Origin: Clostridia bacterium
GTDB lineage: Bacteria > Bacillota > Clostridia > Christensenellales > CAG-138
Assembly: GCA_017547885.1 (NCBI GenBank)
Contig: JAFYOP010000004.1
Coordinates: 537,096 to 601,095 of the forward strand
DNA length: 64,000 bases
Direction of reading: 5' to 3'
In this document: piece by piece, positions 35,650 to 42,834 of the stretch
Position numbering within the stretch: the stretch's first letter is position 1
Layout: each line of letters begins with the position of its first letter
The notes under the pieces: model-generated
The model's input: only the letters and a program-made list of their open reading frames with translations
Told to the model about the DNA's origin: nothing
Databases searched by the model: none
Position numbers and translations under genes: made by a program

Positions 35650-36276
35650 TTATTCCCGCCGCACCCTGATCAAAAGCAGGCTGCCCTCCTTGACGGACAC
35701 CGCGGCCTTTTCTCCGGGCAGTACTTCGTTGCTTATGCCGTACTGATATTCGCAGGAGATTTCAGCATCCGTCAGCGGATACTTTGACCCGGTGATAGTG
35801 ATGCCTTTGGCAAGGCCTGTGATATTCAAGAGGGAGAAGAATGGGTACTCATCATGGATGTAAACCGGCTGATGGGATACTATTTCCATTTCGGAATAGT
35901 CGTCTATGATGCGGCCTGTTTTGCCAATTGAGTTAAGATACAGCAGAATGGACACATTGCCCAGTGTGTGGTCGAGCCTTGCGCCAATAACGCCTATTAA
36001 AAGAAAATCATCAAAGCCCCTTTTAACGGCCTCTTTTACTGCATACACGGTATCAGTATCATCCTTTTCCCGGGGGAGGACGATGGTTTCCACATCCATA
36101 TTTGGATTTTCGTGGGAATCAAAATCGCCTACTATCAAGCCCGGCTTTACCTGCAGCTGTTCCATATGCTTCAGGCCGCTGTCGCAGAAGATCACATAGT
36201 CATCGGTGCACAGCTTTTCACGGATAAGGCTATAGTTATTGATGTCGGCACCGCCAACTATTACACAGCGTTTCAT
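35650..36276 (-). CDS. thiN: Thiamine pyrophosphokinase
   Basis: A 208-residue enzyme that transfers pyrophosphate from ATP to thiamine to give TPP. Motifs of the TPK catalytic domain are visible: CDSGLKHMEQL, LIVGDFDSH, DDTDTVYAVKEAV, and GARLDHTLGN. The C-terminal beta-sandwich (PLTDAEISCEYQYGISNEV) is the thiamine-binding domain. It is the last gene of the thiamine salvage operon, overlapping the stop of thiD by one base. Confidence 0.94.
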   Translation of the reverse strand: MKRCVIVGGADINNYSLIREKLCTDDYVIFCDSGLKHMEQLQVKPGLIVGDFDSHENPNMDVETIVLPREKDDTDTVYAVKEAVKRGFDDFLLIGVIGARLDHTLGNVSILLYLNSIGKTGRIIDDYSEMEIVSHQPVYIHDEYPFFSLLNITGLAKGITITGSKYPLTDAEISCEYQYGISNEVLPGEKAAVSVKEGSLLLIRVRRE

Positions 36277-37079
36277 TATTTACTCACCATCCATTTTTTC
36301 CGCAGATCAAATGCGTGATCCATAGGCCCTGACCCACTGCCCAGATCCAGCATTGCAGTCAGTGCGCCGCAGATATAGTCTTTTGCCCTTTGTACGGACT
36401 CTGCAAGGGTAAATCCCTTGGCAAGGTTGGCTGCAATGGCGCTGGACAGGGTGCAGCCTGTGCCGTGGGTATTGGGGTTATTTATGCGCCTGCGTTTAAA
36501 CCAAGCCAAGCTGCCCTTATCATAAAGCAGATCGTTTGCATCATTGATGCTGTGGCCGCCTTTGAGCAGAACAGCGCAATGATAGCTGTCGCCTATCTGC
36601 TTTGCTGCTGCTATCATATCATCTTCGGAGCCGATTGTCAGCCCTGAGAGAACCTGCGCTTCAGGTATGTTGGGGGTCACAAGGGAAGAAATGGGGAACA
36701 GTTCTTCAACGAGGGTATGTACTGCATCGGTTTTCATCAGTGAAGAGCCGGAGGTGGCCACCATAACGGGGTCAACCACTATGTTCCTCGCATTATAATA
36801 TCTCAGTCTGTCCCCAATCACACGGATAAGCTCGCAGGAGGATACCATGCCTATCTTTACGGCATCCGGGTAAATGTCCTCAAATACGGCATCCAGCTGC
36901 TGCTGCAGAAATTCCGGTGTGGATTCCTGAATTGCCGTTACACCGGTGGTGTTCTGCGCTGTGAGGGCGGTAATTGCGCTCATGGCGTAAACGCCGTTCA
37001 TGGTCATGGTTTTGATATCGGCCTGAATACCGGCGCCTCCGCTGCAGTCGCTTCCCGCAATGGTCAATGCTGTTTTCAT
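36276..37079 (-). CDS. thiD: Hydroxymethylpyrimidine/phosphomethylpyrimidine kinase
   Basis: A 267-residue ribokinase-fold enzyme phosphorylating HMP and HMP-P. It has ALTIAGSDCSGGAGIQADIK at the N-terminus, VVDPVMVATSGSSL, and NTHGTGCTLSSAIAANLA with the catalytic Asp region replaced by the family's GTGC anion hole. ATG 37079 is preferred to 37118 because AAGGAG lies 7 nt before it and the longer form adds residues not seen in ThiD. Together with ThiM and ThiE it allows thiamine production from salvaged HMP and thiazole. Confidence 0.94.
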   Translation of the reverse strand: MKTALTIAGSDCSGGAGIQADIKTMTMNGVYAMSAITALTAQNTTGVTAIQESTPEFLQQQLDAVFEDIYPDAVKIGMVSSCELIRVIGDRLRYYNARNIVVDPVMVATSGSSLMKTDAVHTLVEELFPISSLVTPNIPEAQVLSGLTIGSEDDMIAAAKQIGDSYHCAVLLKGGHSINDANDLLYDKGSLAWFKRRRINNPNTHGTGCTLSSAIAANLAKGFTLAESVQRAKDYICGALTAMLDLGSGSGPMDHAFDLRKKWMVSK

Positions 37080-37089
37080 GCTGAACTCC

Positions 37090-37386
37090 TTACCTATACT
37101 TACCGGTTTTCTGTTCAATGGTGAGTATATCGCCCTCAGGACGGTAAACGGCCTTTATGTAGGCGGATACCTTGGGGGCGCCGGAACGGACGGCTACTTT
37201 GAGGCATTCCCTGGCAATATCCATCAGCTCATCATAGTTTTCTCCCTCAATGGTGGTTTCAAAGGCAGCCACCTGATAGGTGAGACCGGTGCTTTGGATG
37301 TAGGCAATCACCTCATCCACAATGCGGCATACTTCCGCATCCGTGTCAACATTAGGCAAAACCTGAATGGCAATGCTTGCGCTCAT
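37090..37386 (-). CDS. Thiamine-binding protein (YqgV/MTH1187 family)
   Basis: A 98-residue protein of the DUF77/MTH1187 ferredoxin-like family (AIQVLPNVDTDAEVCRIVDE, GLTYQVAAFETTIEGE, VRSGAPKVSAYIKAVYRP). Members bind thiamine or HMP, and they commonly sit in TPP-controlled operons with ThiW, ThiD or YkoEDC transporters. Here it lies between thiE and thiD in the same direction. It probably buffers or delivers a pyrimidine intermediate in the cytoplasm. ATG follows AGGAGGAG. Confidence 0.85.
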   Translation of the reverse strand: MSASIAIQVLPNVDTDAEVCRIVDEVIAYIQSTGLTYQVAAFETTIEGENYDELMDIARECLKVAVRSGAPKVSAYIKAVYRPEGDILTIEQKTGKYR

Positions 37387-37434
37387 ATGATCTCCTCCTG
37401 ATTTATATTGATTTCATCTGTGGTTATTTCAGCC

Positions 37435-38094
37435 CTATCCATGGGCTGTCATCTCTTTTGCAAGCTCTAAAAGCTGCGCAGTAGCCTTGCCGGGCTCATC
37501 CGCCGCAAATATGGCTGATACCACCGCAACGCCGTCCACACCGCTATGGGACAGCTCCATAAGGTTGTTGGCATTGATGCCGCCTATGGCAACCACGGGT
37601 ATGCTGACGGCGCGGCAGATTTCCTTTAGCCTTTCAATTGCCATATTGCGGGCGTTTTTCTTGGTGCCGGTTCCAAACACAGCGCCGACGCCGATATAAT
37701 CCGCACCTGCAGCCTCTGCGTTAATTGCTTCCTCCACAGTGCCTGCGGATATGCCGAGTATCTTATCCGCTCCTATGATGCTTCTGATGTCTCTGCCCTT
37801 TATATCCGACTGGCCAACGTGAACTCCGTCCGCCTCAATCGCAAGGGCGATTTCCACGCTGTCGTTGACCACATATGGCACATTGCAGCGTGCACACAGT
37901 TCTTTTAGTTTTGCAGCTTCCGCCTCAAATGAAGCTGCATCCAAGTCCTTTTCACGTATCTGAAGAAAGGTTGCTCCGTTTGACAGCACCTCCTCGCATA
38001 CGCTGAGGAGAGTCTGGCCTTGCTTCAGCCAGCTTTGATCCGTTACCGCGTAGAGAAGCATGGCTTTGCGTATATCATCTTTTGAAAACTTCAT
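37435..38094 (-). CDS. thiE: Thiamine-phosphate synthase
   Basis: A 219-residue TIM-barrel enzyme that couples HMP-PP and thiazole phosphate. Signatures seen: FLQIREKD (HMP-PP site), YVVNDSVEIALAIEADGVHVGQSD, GISAGTVEEAINAEAAGADYIGVGAVFGTGTK and VVAIGGINANN. The ATG lies inside the 3' end of thiM (20-nt overlap), consistent with coupled translation. AAAGGAG is found upstream. Confidence 0.95.
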   Translation of the reverse strand: MKFSKDDIRKAMLLYAVTDQSWLKQGQTLLSVCEEVLSNGATFLQIREKDLDAASFEAEAAKLKELCARCNVPYVVNDSVEIALAIEADGVHVGQSDIKGRDIRSIIGADKILGISAGTVEEAINAEAAGADYIGVGAVFGTGTKKNARNMAIERLKEICRAVSIPVVAIGGINANNLMELSHSGVDGVAVVSAIFAADEPGKATAQLLELAKEMTAHG

Positions 38095-38899
38095 ATTTTG
38101 CTCCTTTCCTAAGCTGCTGTTCTGTAAGGTTGAAAACCGCGTCTATCAAATCATTGCGGAATGTGGCGTTGCCTGTGCCGTTGAGAAGACGTTTTTCTTC
38201 GGCTGTTTCGCCGCATATGCCAATGGCCGCCATGGCGGAGCAGGCAGCAGGGAAGGGGTCGTCACAGGCGCCGCAAAACGCGCCCATAAGTGAAGTAAGC
38301 ATGCAGCCGCTTCCGGTGATGCGTGCCATGGTAGGGCAGCCGTTATACAGCACACAGGTCTCATTGCCATTGGAGATCACATCGATTTTTCCGGATATGG
38401 CGATAACTGTTCCAAGCTTTTCAGAAAGCTCTGCCGCCATTGTAATTGCAGATTGGAGATTAACTTCGGTGATCTCATCCACACAGCTTACATCCACACC
38501 GCTGCCGGTGGTCTGCTGTCCCGCAAGGTAACGGATTTCAGATGCATTACCCCGAATCACGGCAAAATGTATCCGGTCAAGCAGCCGCTTTACCGCATCC
38601 CGCCTGAGCTGAGTGCCTCCGCAGCCCACAGGGTCAAGTATTACGGGCCTGCCCAGCCTGTTGGCTTGCTTCCCGGCCAGTATCATGGACTCTATGCTGT
38701 CTATTGCACCCATGTTGCACACCAGCGCCTGAACGTTGCTTACCGCTTCTTCCACTTCCATGGGGTGGGAGGCCATGGTGGGGCTGCCGCCGGCTGCAAG
38801 TATGATATTGGCGCAGTCATTGACCGTTACAAAGTTTGTTATGCACTGCACCAGCGGCTTGCTGCTTCGAACAGCGGATAATACTTTTTCAATATCCAT
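38075..38899 (-). CDS. thiM: Hydroxyethylthiazole kinase
   Basis: A 274-residue ribokinase-like enzyme phosphorylating salvaged thiazole alcohol. It has PLVQCITNFVTVNDCANIIL at the N-terminus, GGSPTMASHPMEVEE, PVILDPVGCGGTQLRRDAV and ARITGSGCMLTSLMGAF with the catalytic Cys. An extended reading frame runs to 39055, into thiW; the ATG at 38899 fits the family N-terminus and follows the thiW stop by 2 nt. The start is close to TGACATAAAGC-type sequence without a strong Shine-Dalgarno, so coupling to thiW is likely. Confidence 0.94.
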   Translation of the reverse strand: MDIEKVLSAVRSSKPLVQCITNFVTVNDCANIILAAGGSPTMASHPMEVEEAVSNVQALVCNMGAIDSIESMILAGKQANRLGRPVILDPVGCGGTQLRRDAVKRLLDRIHFAVIRGNASEIRYLAGQQTTGSGVDVSCVDEITEVNLQSAITMAAELSEKLGTVIAISGKIDVISNGNETCVLYNGCPTMARITGSGCMLTSLMGAFCGACDDPFPAACSAMAAIGICGETAEEKRLLNGTGNATFRNDLIDAVFNLTEQQLRKGAKYEVFKR

Positions 38900-38901
38900 A
38901 C

Positions 38902-39402
38902 CTACTGCTCCATTTCTGACATAAAGCGGCTCATGACCTTTGAGCGCTTCAGTATTATCAGCACCATTACGCCCATGATGCCGCCCACAACGGCAGAGGG
39001 GGTATAGAAGGGGACGTAGTACAGGAAGTTTTGGGCATCCAGTCCGTAGAACCACTTCATAAGGGGATAAGAGGCCAATGCCCCCAGCAATCCTGTTCCG
39101 ATGATCTCACCTGCGCAGACAAGGTAGATGTTTTTAGTTTTCTGCCACAGAAGCCCGCCCAATATGGGGCCAAACACAGCCCCGGTGACGGCCTGAATGG
39201 TCCTGCCCGACATCATCCTCATGATGCCGCACAGGAATGCGCTGAGGCAGGCCCACCATGGCCCCAGAAATACGGCGGCTACCACATCCACAAAATGCTG
39301 AAAGGGTGCCATTGCGGGGAAGTATACGAAGGAATTTAAAACAAAAGCAAGGCTTGCGAAAAGTGCGCACAATATCATTTTTCGGATATTCGAATTTCTC
39401 AT
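38902..39402 (-). CDS. thiW: ThiW, thiazole-specific ECF transporter S component
   Basis: A 166-residue integral membrane protein with five or six hydrophobic segments. ALFASLAFVLNSFVYFP, PFQHFVDVVAAVFLGPWWA and GRTIQAVTGAVFGPILGGLL match ThiW, the substrate-capture subunit of an energy-coupling-factor importer for the thiazole moiety. The energising module (EcfA/A'/T) is not in the window and is presumably shared. It is the first gene after the riboswitch leader, with AAAGGAG upstream. Confidence 0.92.
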   Translation of the reverse strand: MRNSNIRKMILCALFASLAFVLNSFVYFPAMAPFQHFVDVVAAVFLGPWWACLSAFLCGIMRMMSGRTIQAVTGAVFGPILGGLLWQKTKNIYLVCAGEIIGTGLLGALASYPLMKWFYGLDAQNFLYYVPFYTPSAVVGGIMGVMVLIILKRSKVMSRFMSEMEQ

Positions 39403-39437
39403 ATGGACTCCTTTGTAAAATCAGGAAACGGGCTGTA

Positions 39438-39549
39438 TTCAGCGACGCTTCCAAAATTGGGCGCAGTTATTCCCGGAATAACCGCTTGGAAGTTCGGTCG
39501 ATGCTTGCTGGCATCCTCTCACGCCGGAACACGGCTTCCCATCGCTGAA
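39438..39549 (-). ncRNA. Unrecognised multi-helix structured element in the thi leader
   Basis: Lies between the second TPP riboswitch terminator and thiW. An 8-bp closing helix (plus-strand TTCAGCGA 39438-39445 with TCGCTGAA 39542-39549) encloses three hairpins: CTTCCAA/TTGGAAG (39448-39454 with 39486-39492) capped by GTTATTC/GAATAAC; GATGC/GCATC (39500-39504 with 39511-39515); and GCCG/CGGC (39523-39526 with 39532-39535). It is a four-way-junction layout. It does not match TPP, FMN, cobalamin, SAM or T-box consensus as I know them. Confidence 0.5.
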
Positions 39550-39603
39550 ATACAAGACTCAGGGCGCTCCCCCTCAGTCCGTTTCCTCCTTTCCTCAAAG
39601 GAT

Positions 39604-39644
39604 AAAGAAAAAGCAGGAGGATACCTTTTGTGGCATCCTCCTGC
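39604..39644 (-). terminator. Terminator of the downstream TPP riboswitch
   Basis: On the minus strand a perfect 10-bp stem (GCAGGAGGAT / ATCCTCCTGC) is followed by TTTTTCTTT. It is placed right after the riboswitch at 39660-39746. Confidence 0.88.
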
Positions 39645-39659
39645 AACGGAGCTGAAGCA

Positions 39660-39746
39660 TTTCCTACGGCGGCATTATCCACATCAGGTATAAGGGTCGA
39701 AGGTAAAACCTTCCTCTCAGCCTGCTCGATACAAGCTCCCCCTGCG
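39660..39746 (-). ncRNA. TPP riboswitch, operon-proximal copy
   Basis: The minus strand contains the THI-box core in order: GGGGGAGCTTGT, GGCTGAGAGGAAGG, ACCCTTATACCTGATGTGG and ATAATGCCGCCGTAGGAA. TPP binding should favour the terminator directly downstream and shut off thiW-thiN. Confidence 0.95.
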
Positions 39747-39763
39747 TTTTTCGGTTGTCAAGC

Positions 39764-39803
39764 AAAATAAAACAGGAGACCATCCACCTTGGATGCCTCC
39801 TGT
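39764..39803 (-). terminator. Terminator of the upstream TPP riboswitch
   Basis: On the minus strand CAGGAG-CATCC / GGATG-CTCCTG forms a stem followed by TTTTATTTTG. Confidence 0.82.
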
Positions 39804-39820
39804 AAAAATCATCGTGTATG

Positions 39821-39906
39821 ACTTCCTACGGCGGCATTATCCGCATCAGGTTATAGGGTCGAAGGTAAAGCCTTCCTCTCAGCCTGTCAGCACAAGCTCC
39901 CCTGTA
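39821..39906 (-). ncRNA. TPP riboswitch, promoter-proximal copy
   Basis: A second complete THI-box on the minus strand: GGGGAGCTTGTGCTG, GGCTGAGAGGAAGG, ACCCTATAACCTGATGCGG and ATAATGCCGCCGTAGGAA. It is nearly identical in its core to the downstream copy and has its own terminator, so the operon is controlled by two sequential TPP-dependent decisions. Confidence 0.95.
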
Positions 39907-40013
39907 TTTATTTGTATGGATTATACACCTTCCGTAAGGATTACTCAAGATGCAATTATGCTGAAAATGATTGTTTATGAAGGAGTATTACGCCGAGTAA
40001 GGAGTGTGGATCC

Positions 40014-40103
40014 ATGGCGTTTGAAACCTTGAAGAAGCTGTTGGAGGGCGAACCTGAATACCTTGATGTCCCTGTAGAATATGGATTGCTGGACTTACTT
40101 TGA
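40014..40103 (+). CDS. Possible 29-residue peptide
   Basis: ATG 40014 follows AAGGAGTGTGGATCC and opens a 29-codon frame (MAFETLKKLLEGEPEYLDVP...). The Shine-Dalgarno is good but I recognise no family. It may be a remnant or a chance ORF. Confidence 0.25.
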   Translation: MAFETLKKLLEGEPEYLDVPVEYGLLDLL

Positions 40104-40119
40104 CCTTTGGAAACTATAG

Positions 40120-40293
40120 TTGCTTATTTTATCTCTTTTTAATTTGTGCTTTGGTATATCGCATAACTTATATTGTCAGTATCAGATTGAAGACACGGAT
40201 ATTTATGCTGTTGAAGAAGGAGAAAACATTTCAGACGTGTTATCCAGGGAAGGGATATCGGTGCGTGTTTATTCAAAGAAGAAAGCAGTCTGA
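40120..40293 (+). pseudogene. Possible unrecognised gene remnant
   Basis: A frame without a start reads coherently at its end (YAVEEGENISDVLSREGISV to a stop at 40291), as if the 3' end of a lost gene. A hairpin CAGG-CATCC/GGATG-CCTG follows at about 40310-40335. No homology is recognised. Confidence 0.25.
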
Positions 40294-40370
40294 TATCAAT
40301 ACAAGCAAACAGGTCATCCATACGGATGGCCTGTTAATTTACATAGTATGATTGAATTGTATGTCGTCGG

Positions 40371-40796
40371 TTATGAATTAAGCATAGGCAGATCCCGCTC
40401 AAACAGGAGTTCGTTTACCTGCTGGAGGTTCATGCCCTTGCGGCAGGCGTAAAGGATAACGCAATCTCGTCTGTCCCGGGGATAAAGGGAACCTTTGCGG
40501 GCGTGAGCCAGAAGCTGCTGCATTTCCTCGTCGTTCAGCTTTAGGCCAATACCCAGCTGCAGTACGGATTCACGGGAAGGGCTGCGTTCGCCGGAGAAAA
40601 CCTGATAGCCGTAAGCGCTGGATAACTCTGTTGCCGCGATCACTTCTGCACGGGACATACCCTTCTCTTCAAGAAGCTGTGAAAGATAATCGGGGAGGGA
40701 CAGCATGTCCACCACATCGTTATTGGATTCCAGAAATACATCCAGATCCTTTGCTTTTTTCAGTTCTTTGAGAAGCTTGTCGGTAGTGGTGTCCAT
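40371..40796 (-). CDS. XRE-like helix-turn-helix protein
   Basis: A 141-residue protein. The N-terminal 30 residues are helical and charged. Residues 35-100 fit an XRE-type HTH (LPDYLSQLLEEKGMSRAEVI, then SSAYGYQVFSGERSPSRESV and LKLNDEEMQQLLAHA). The rest is a helical C-terminus with CVILYACRKGMNLQQVNELL. It is transcribed divergently from a transmembrane Ser/Thr kinase gene across a 149-nt region holding a perfect 8-bp-arm palindrome. It may control the kinase gene and itself or be a substrate of the kinase; both are inference. Confidence 0.8.
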   Translation of the reverse strand: MDTTTDKLLKELKKAKDLDVFLESNNDVVDMLSLPDYLSQLLEEKGMSRAEVIAATELSSAYGYQVFSGERSPSRESVLQLGIGLKLNDEEMQQLLAHARKGSLYPRDRRDCVILYACRKGMNLQQVNELLFERDLPMLNS

Positions 40797-40889
40797 TGCT
40801 TTTTCTCCCGGTCCAATCTATAATTATGTACTGTAAACATCAGGTGTATCAAACTTGTATCTATTGTATCCTTTTTTGTATAAATTTTC

Positions 40890-40906
40890 TTCTGCTGTCA
40901 GCAGAA
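40890..40906. promoter_or_regulatory. Palindrome in the HTH/kinase divergent region
   Basis: TTCTGCTG-T-CAGCAGAA, a perfect 8-bp-arm dyad between two divergent genes. It is a candidate operator for the XRE-like protein encoded alongside. Confidence 0.45.
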
Positions 40907-40945
40907 TTTATTATTTCAGTATAGCACAACAACAGGAGCTTGCGT

Positions 40946-42754
40946 ATGTTTGAGCAGTATGATGCTGTAAAAGCGCTTAAGGAGCCCGACCTTTATCTGA
41001 TAAAAGATTGTTCGTCAGGCATGCTTGCGGTGCGCAAACGTACCCGGACGGAGCTTCTTAGCGTTTACGGTCAGCTGTCGGATATTGATATCAATGGTAT
41101 ACCGCGGATTTTCTCCATTGAACAGGACGGCCAATATCTCAGTATTATAAGGGAATACATACCGGGCAAAACCCTTGCCGAGGCATTGAGGGAAGGTGTG
41201 CGCTTCAGCGAAAAAGAAGCAACGGAAAAGATAATAGCCCTATGCGATATACTCTCTGTGGTGCATAGCCTCACTCCGCCCATAATACACAGGGATATCA
41301 AGCCATCAAATATTATTCTGCAGGAAGACGGCGGGATATGCCTTATAGACTTTGATGCTGCGCGGCAATACAAAGGCGATGGCGGGGGAGATACACAGCA
41401 CATAGGCACCCATGGCTATGCCGCGCCGGAGCAATACGGCTTTGGTGAAACGGATGCAAGGGCGGATATCTATGCCGTGGGTATATTGCTGAAAGAACTG
41501 CTGGGCGAGAGTATTTCTCCCCATTTAAATGAAATAATCGCTGCCTGTACCCGCATGGACCCGGCCCACCGCTATCAAAGTGCGGCTGCGCTGAAACGCG
41601 CCCTTGCGGGCAAGAAGCGCATCCGCAAGGGGCTTGCTGTTGGGACTGGGGTGATGGTGCTGTGCGTTGCGCTTGCCGGGGCGTTAATTAGGGGCGGGCA
41701 GGAAGTAGAGCCGGAAATAGTGTACCTTGAGGAAAGCGACCCCACCGGCAAGCTTGCTGAAAGCCCCATTCCGGAGAAAAGGCCGGATGATCCGTGGCTT
41801 GATATACCCTATCCCGGATATTATGCCACCCGGAGCTTCAGCACCATATACGATTACGCACAGCTTAAGGAAGCCCTCAACACGGCGCTGGAAAAACCTA
41901 ATATGCTGTATGAGCTGATAGTTGAGGGGAATGTCATAGCGGAGGAGTCTGTCACCATTCCGCTGAATATGGAACTTATCATACCACGGGGCGGGGCCCT
42001 CAGGATGATGCCCGGTACCACCCTTACAAACGGCGGTTTTATAAATGTAGAAGGGAACGGTGAGTCCTTCGGCACCCTTGAGCTGATGGACAATAGCAGC
42101 CTGTATTGCTGCAATATGCCGGATGAGGGCCTGCTGATGATGGAAATAGAGGGGCTGCTGCAATGCGGCAGTAATGTTTCCATCACCCGTGAAGAGGTGC
42201 GTGACCGCAGCCAGTCGCCGCTGATCAACCTGCGGGAAGGGGCGGTATTCCGCTGTGCGGATGCGGATTCCCTTAGTGTTTCGGGATACCGTCTGTTTTT
42301 CCTTGCCACTACGGCGGAGTTTCCCATGGAGGTATTTGAACGCACAAAGGGCATAGGCAACCCAGCGGAAATGCGGTTCTACGATATTTCCTCATTGGAG
42401 GAACTGTTTTCGGCCTTTGATGACGCCCGGACGAAGTATAGATACTTTATCTGCAGCGTGGATGTGTGCGAGGATATCACCATAGACCGGAACGTGGCTG
42501 TACCAAACAATGCGGGATTGAATCTGTTCACCACAGGCGTGACCATTTCCGTGGCGGAGGGGGCGGAGCTTACCATAGGCTCCGCAGGTATGCAGCTGGA
42601 GCGGGATACAAAGCTCATTGTGCTGCCCGGCGGCACGCTCAATTACACGGCGGACGGCATAGCCTTTGCGGAGGGCGCGGGAATATATGCCGAGTCCGGC
42701 GGAACGGTAAACATTACGAATAAAGAGCTCGCCAGAGAACTGGGATTTAAGTAA
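40946..42754 (+). CDS. Transmembrane serine/threonine protein kinase with extracellular beta-solenoid-like domain
   Basis: A 602-residue Hanks-type kinase. The cytoplasmic kinase domain occupies about residues 8-225, with IIHRDIKPSNIIL (catalytic loop), IDFDAARQY (DFD in place of DFG) and GTHGYAAPEQYG (APE motif). The glycine-rich loop is short and degenerate (IKDCSSGMLAVRK). One transmembrane helix follows a basic patch (RIRKGLAVGTGVMVLCVALA, about 228-250). The remaining 340 residues form an outside domain with repeated short strands (LIVEGNVIAEESVTIPLNME, then GAELTIGSAGMQL), unlike the PASTA repeats of PknB. ATG 40946 follows CAGGAG at 7 nt. Confidence 0.88.
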   Translation: MFEQYDAVKALKEPDLYLIKDCSSGMLAVRKRTRTELLSVYGQLSDIDINGIPRIFSIEQDGQYLSIIREYIPGKTLAEALREGVRFSEKEATEKIIALCDILSVVHSLTPPIIHRDIKPSNIILQEDGGICLIDFDAARQYKGDGGGDTQHIGTHGYAAPEQYGFGETDARADIYAVGILLKELLGESISPHLNEIIAACTRMDPAHRYQSAAALKRALAGKKRIRKGLAVGTGVMVLCVALAGALIRGGQEVEPEIVYLEESDPTGKLAESPIPEKRPDDPWLDIPYPGYYATRSFSTIYDYAQLKEALNTALEKPNMLYELIVEGNVIAEESVTIPLNMELIIPRGGALRMMPGTTLTNGGFINVEGNGESFGTLELMDNSSLYCCNMPDEGLLMMEIEGLLQCGSNVSITREEVRDRSQSPLINLREGAVFRCADADSLSVSGYRLFFLATTAEFPMEVFERTKGIGNPAEMRFYDISSLEELFSAFDDARTKYRYFICSVDVCEDITIDRNVAVPNNAGLNLFTTGVTISVAEGAELTIGSAGMQLERDTKLIVLPGGTLNYTADGIAFAEGAGIYAESGGTVNITNKELARELGFK

Positions 42755-42834
42755 ATAATTCTGCAACCAGCAGATGATAAGTTAAAGCGACGGTGATATA
42801 ATTTTACTATCATTACAGTATGATGGAGGCAATT

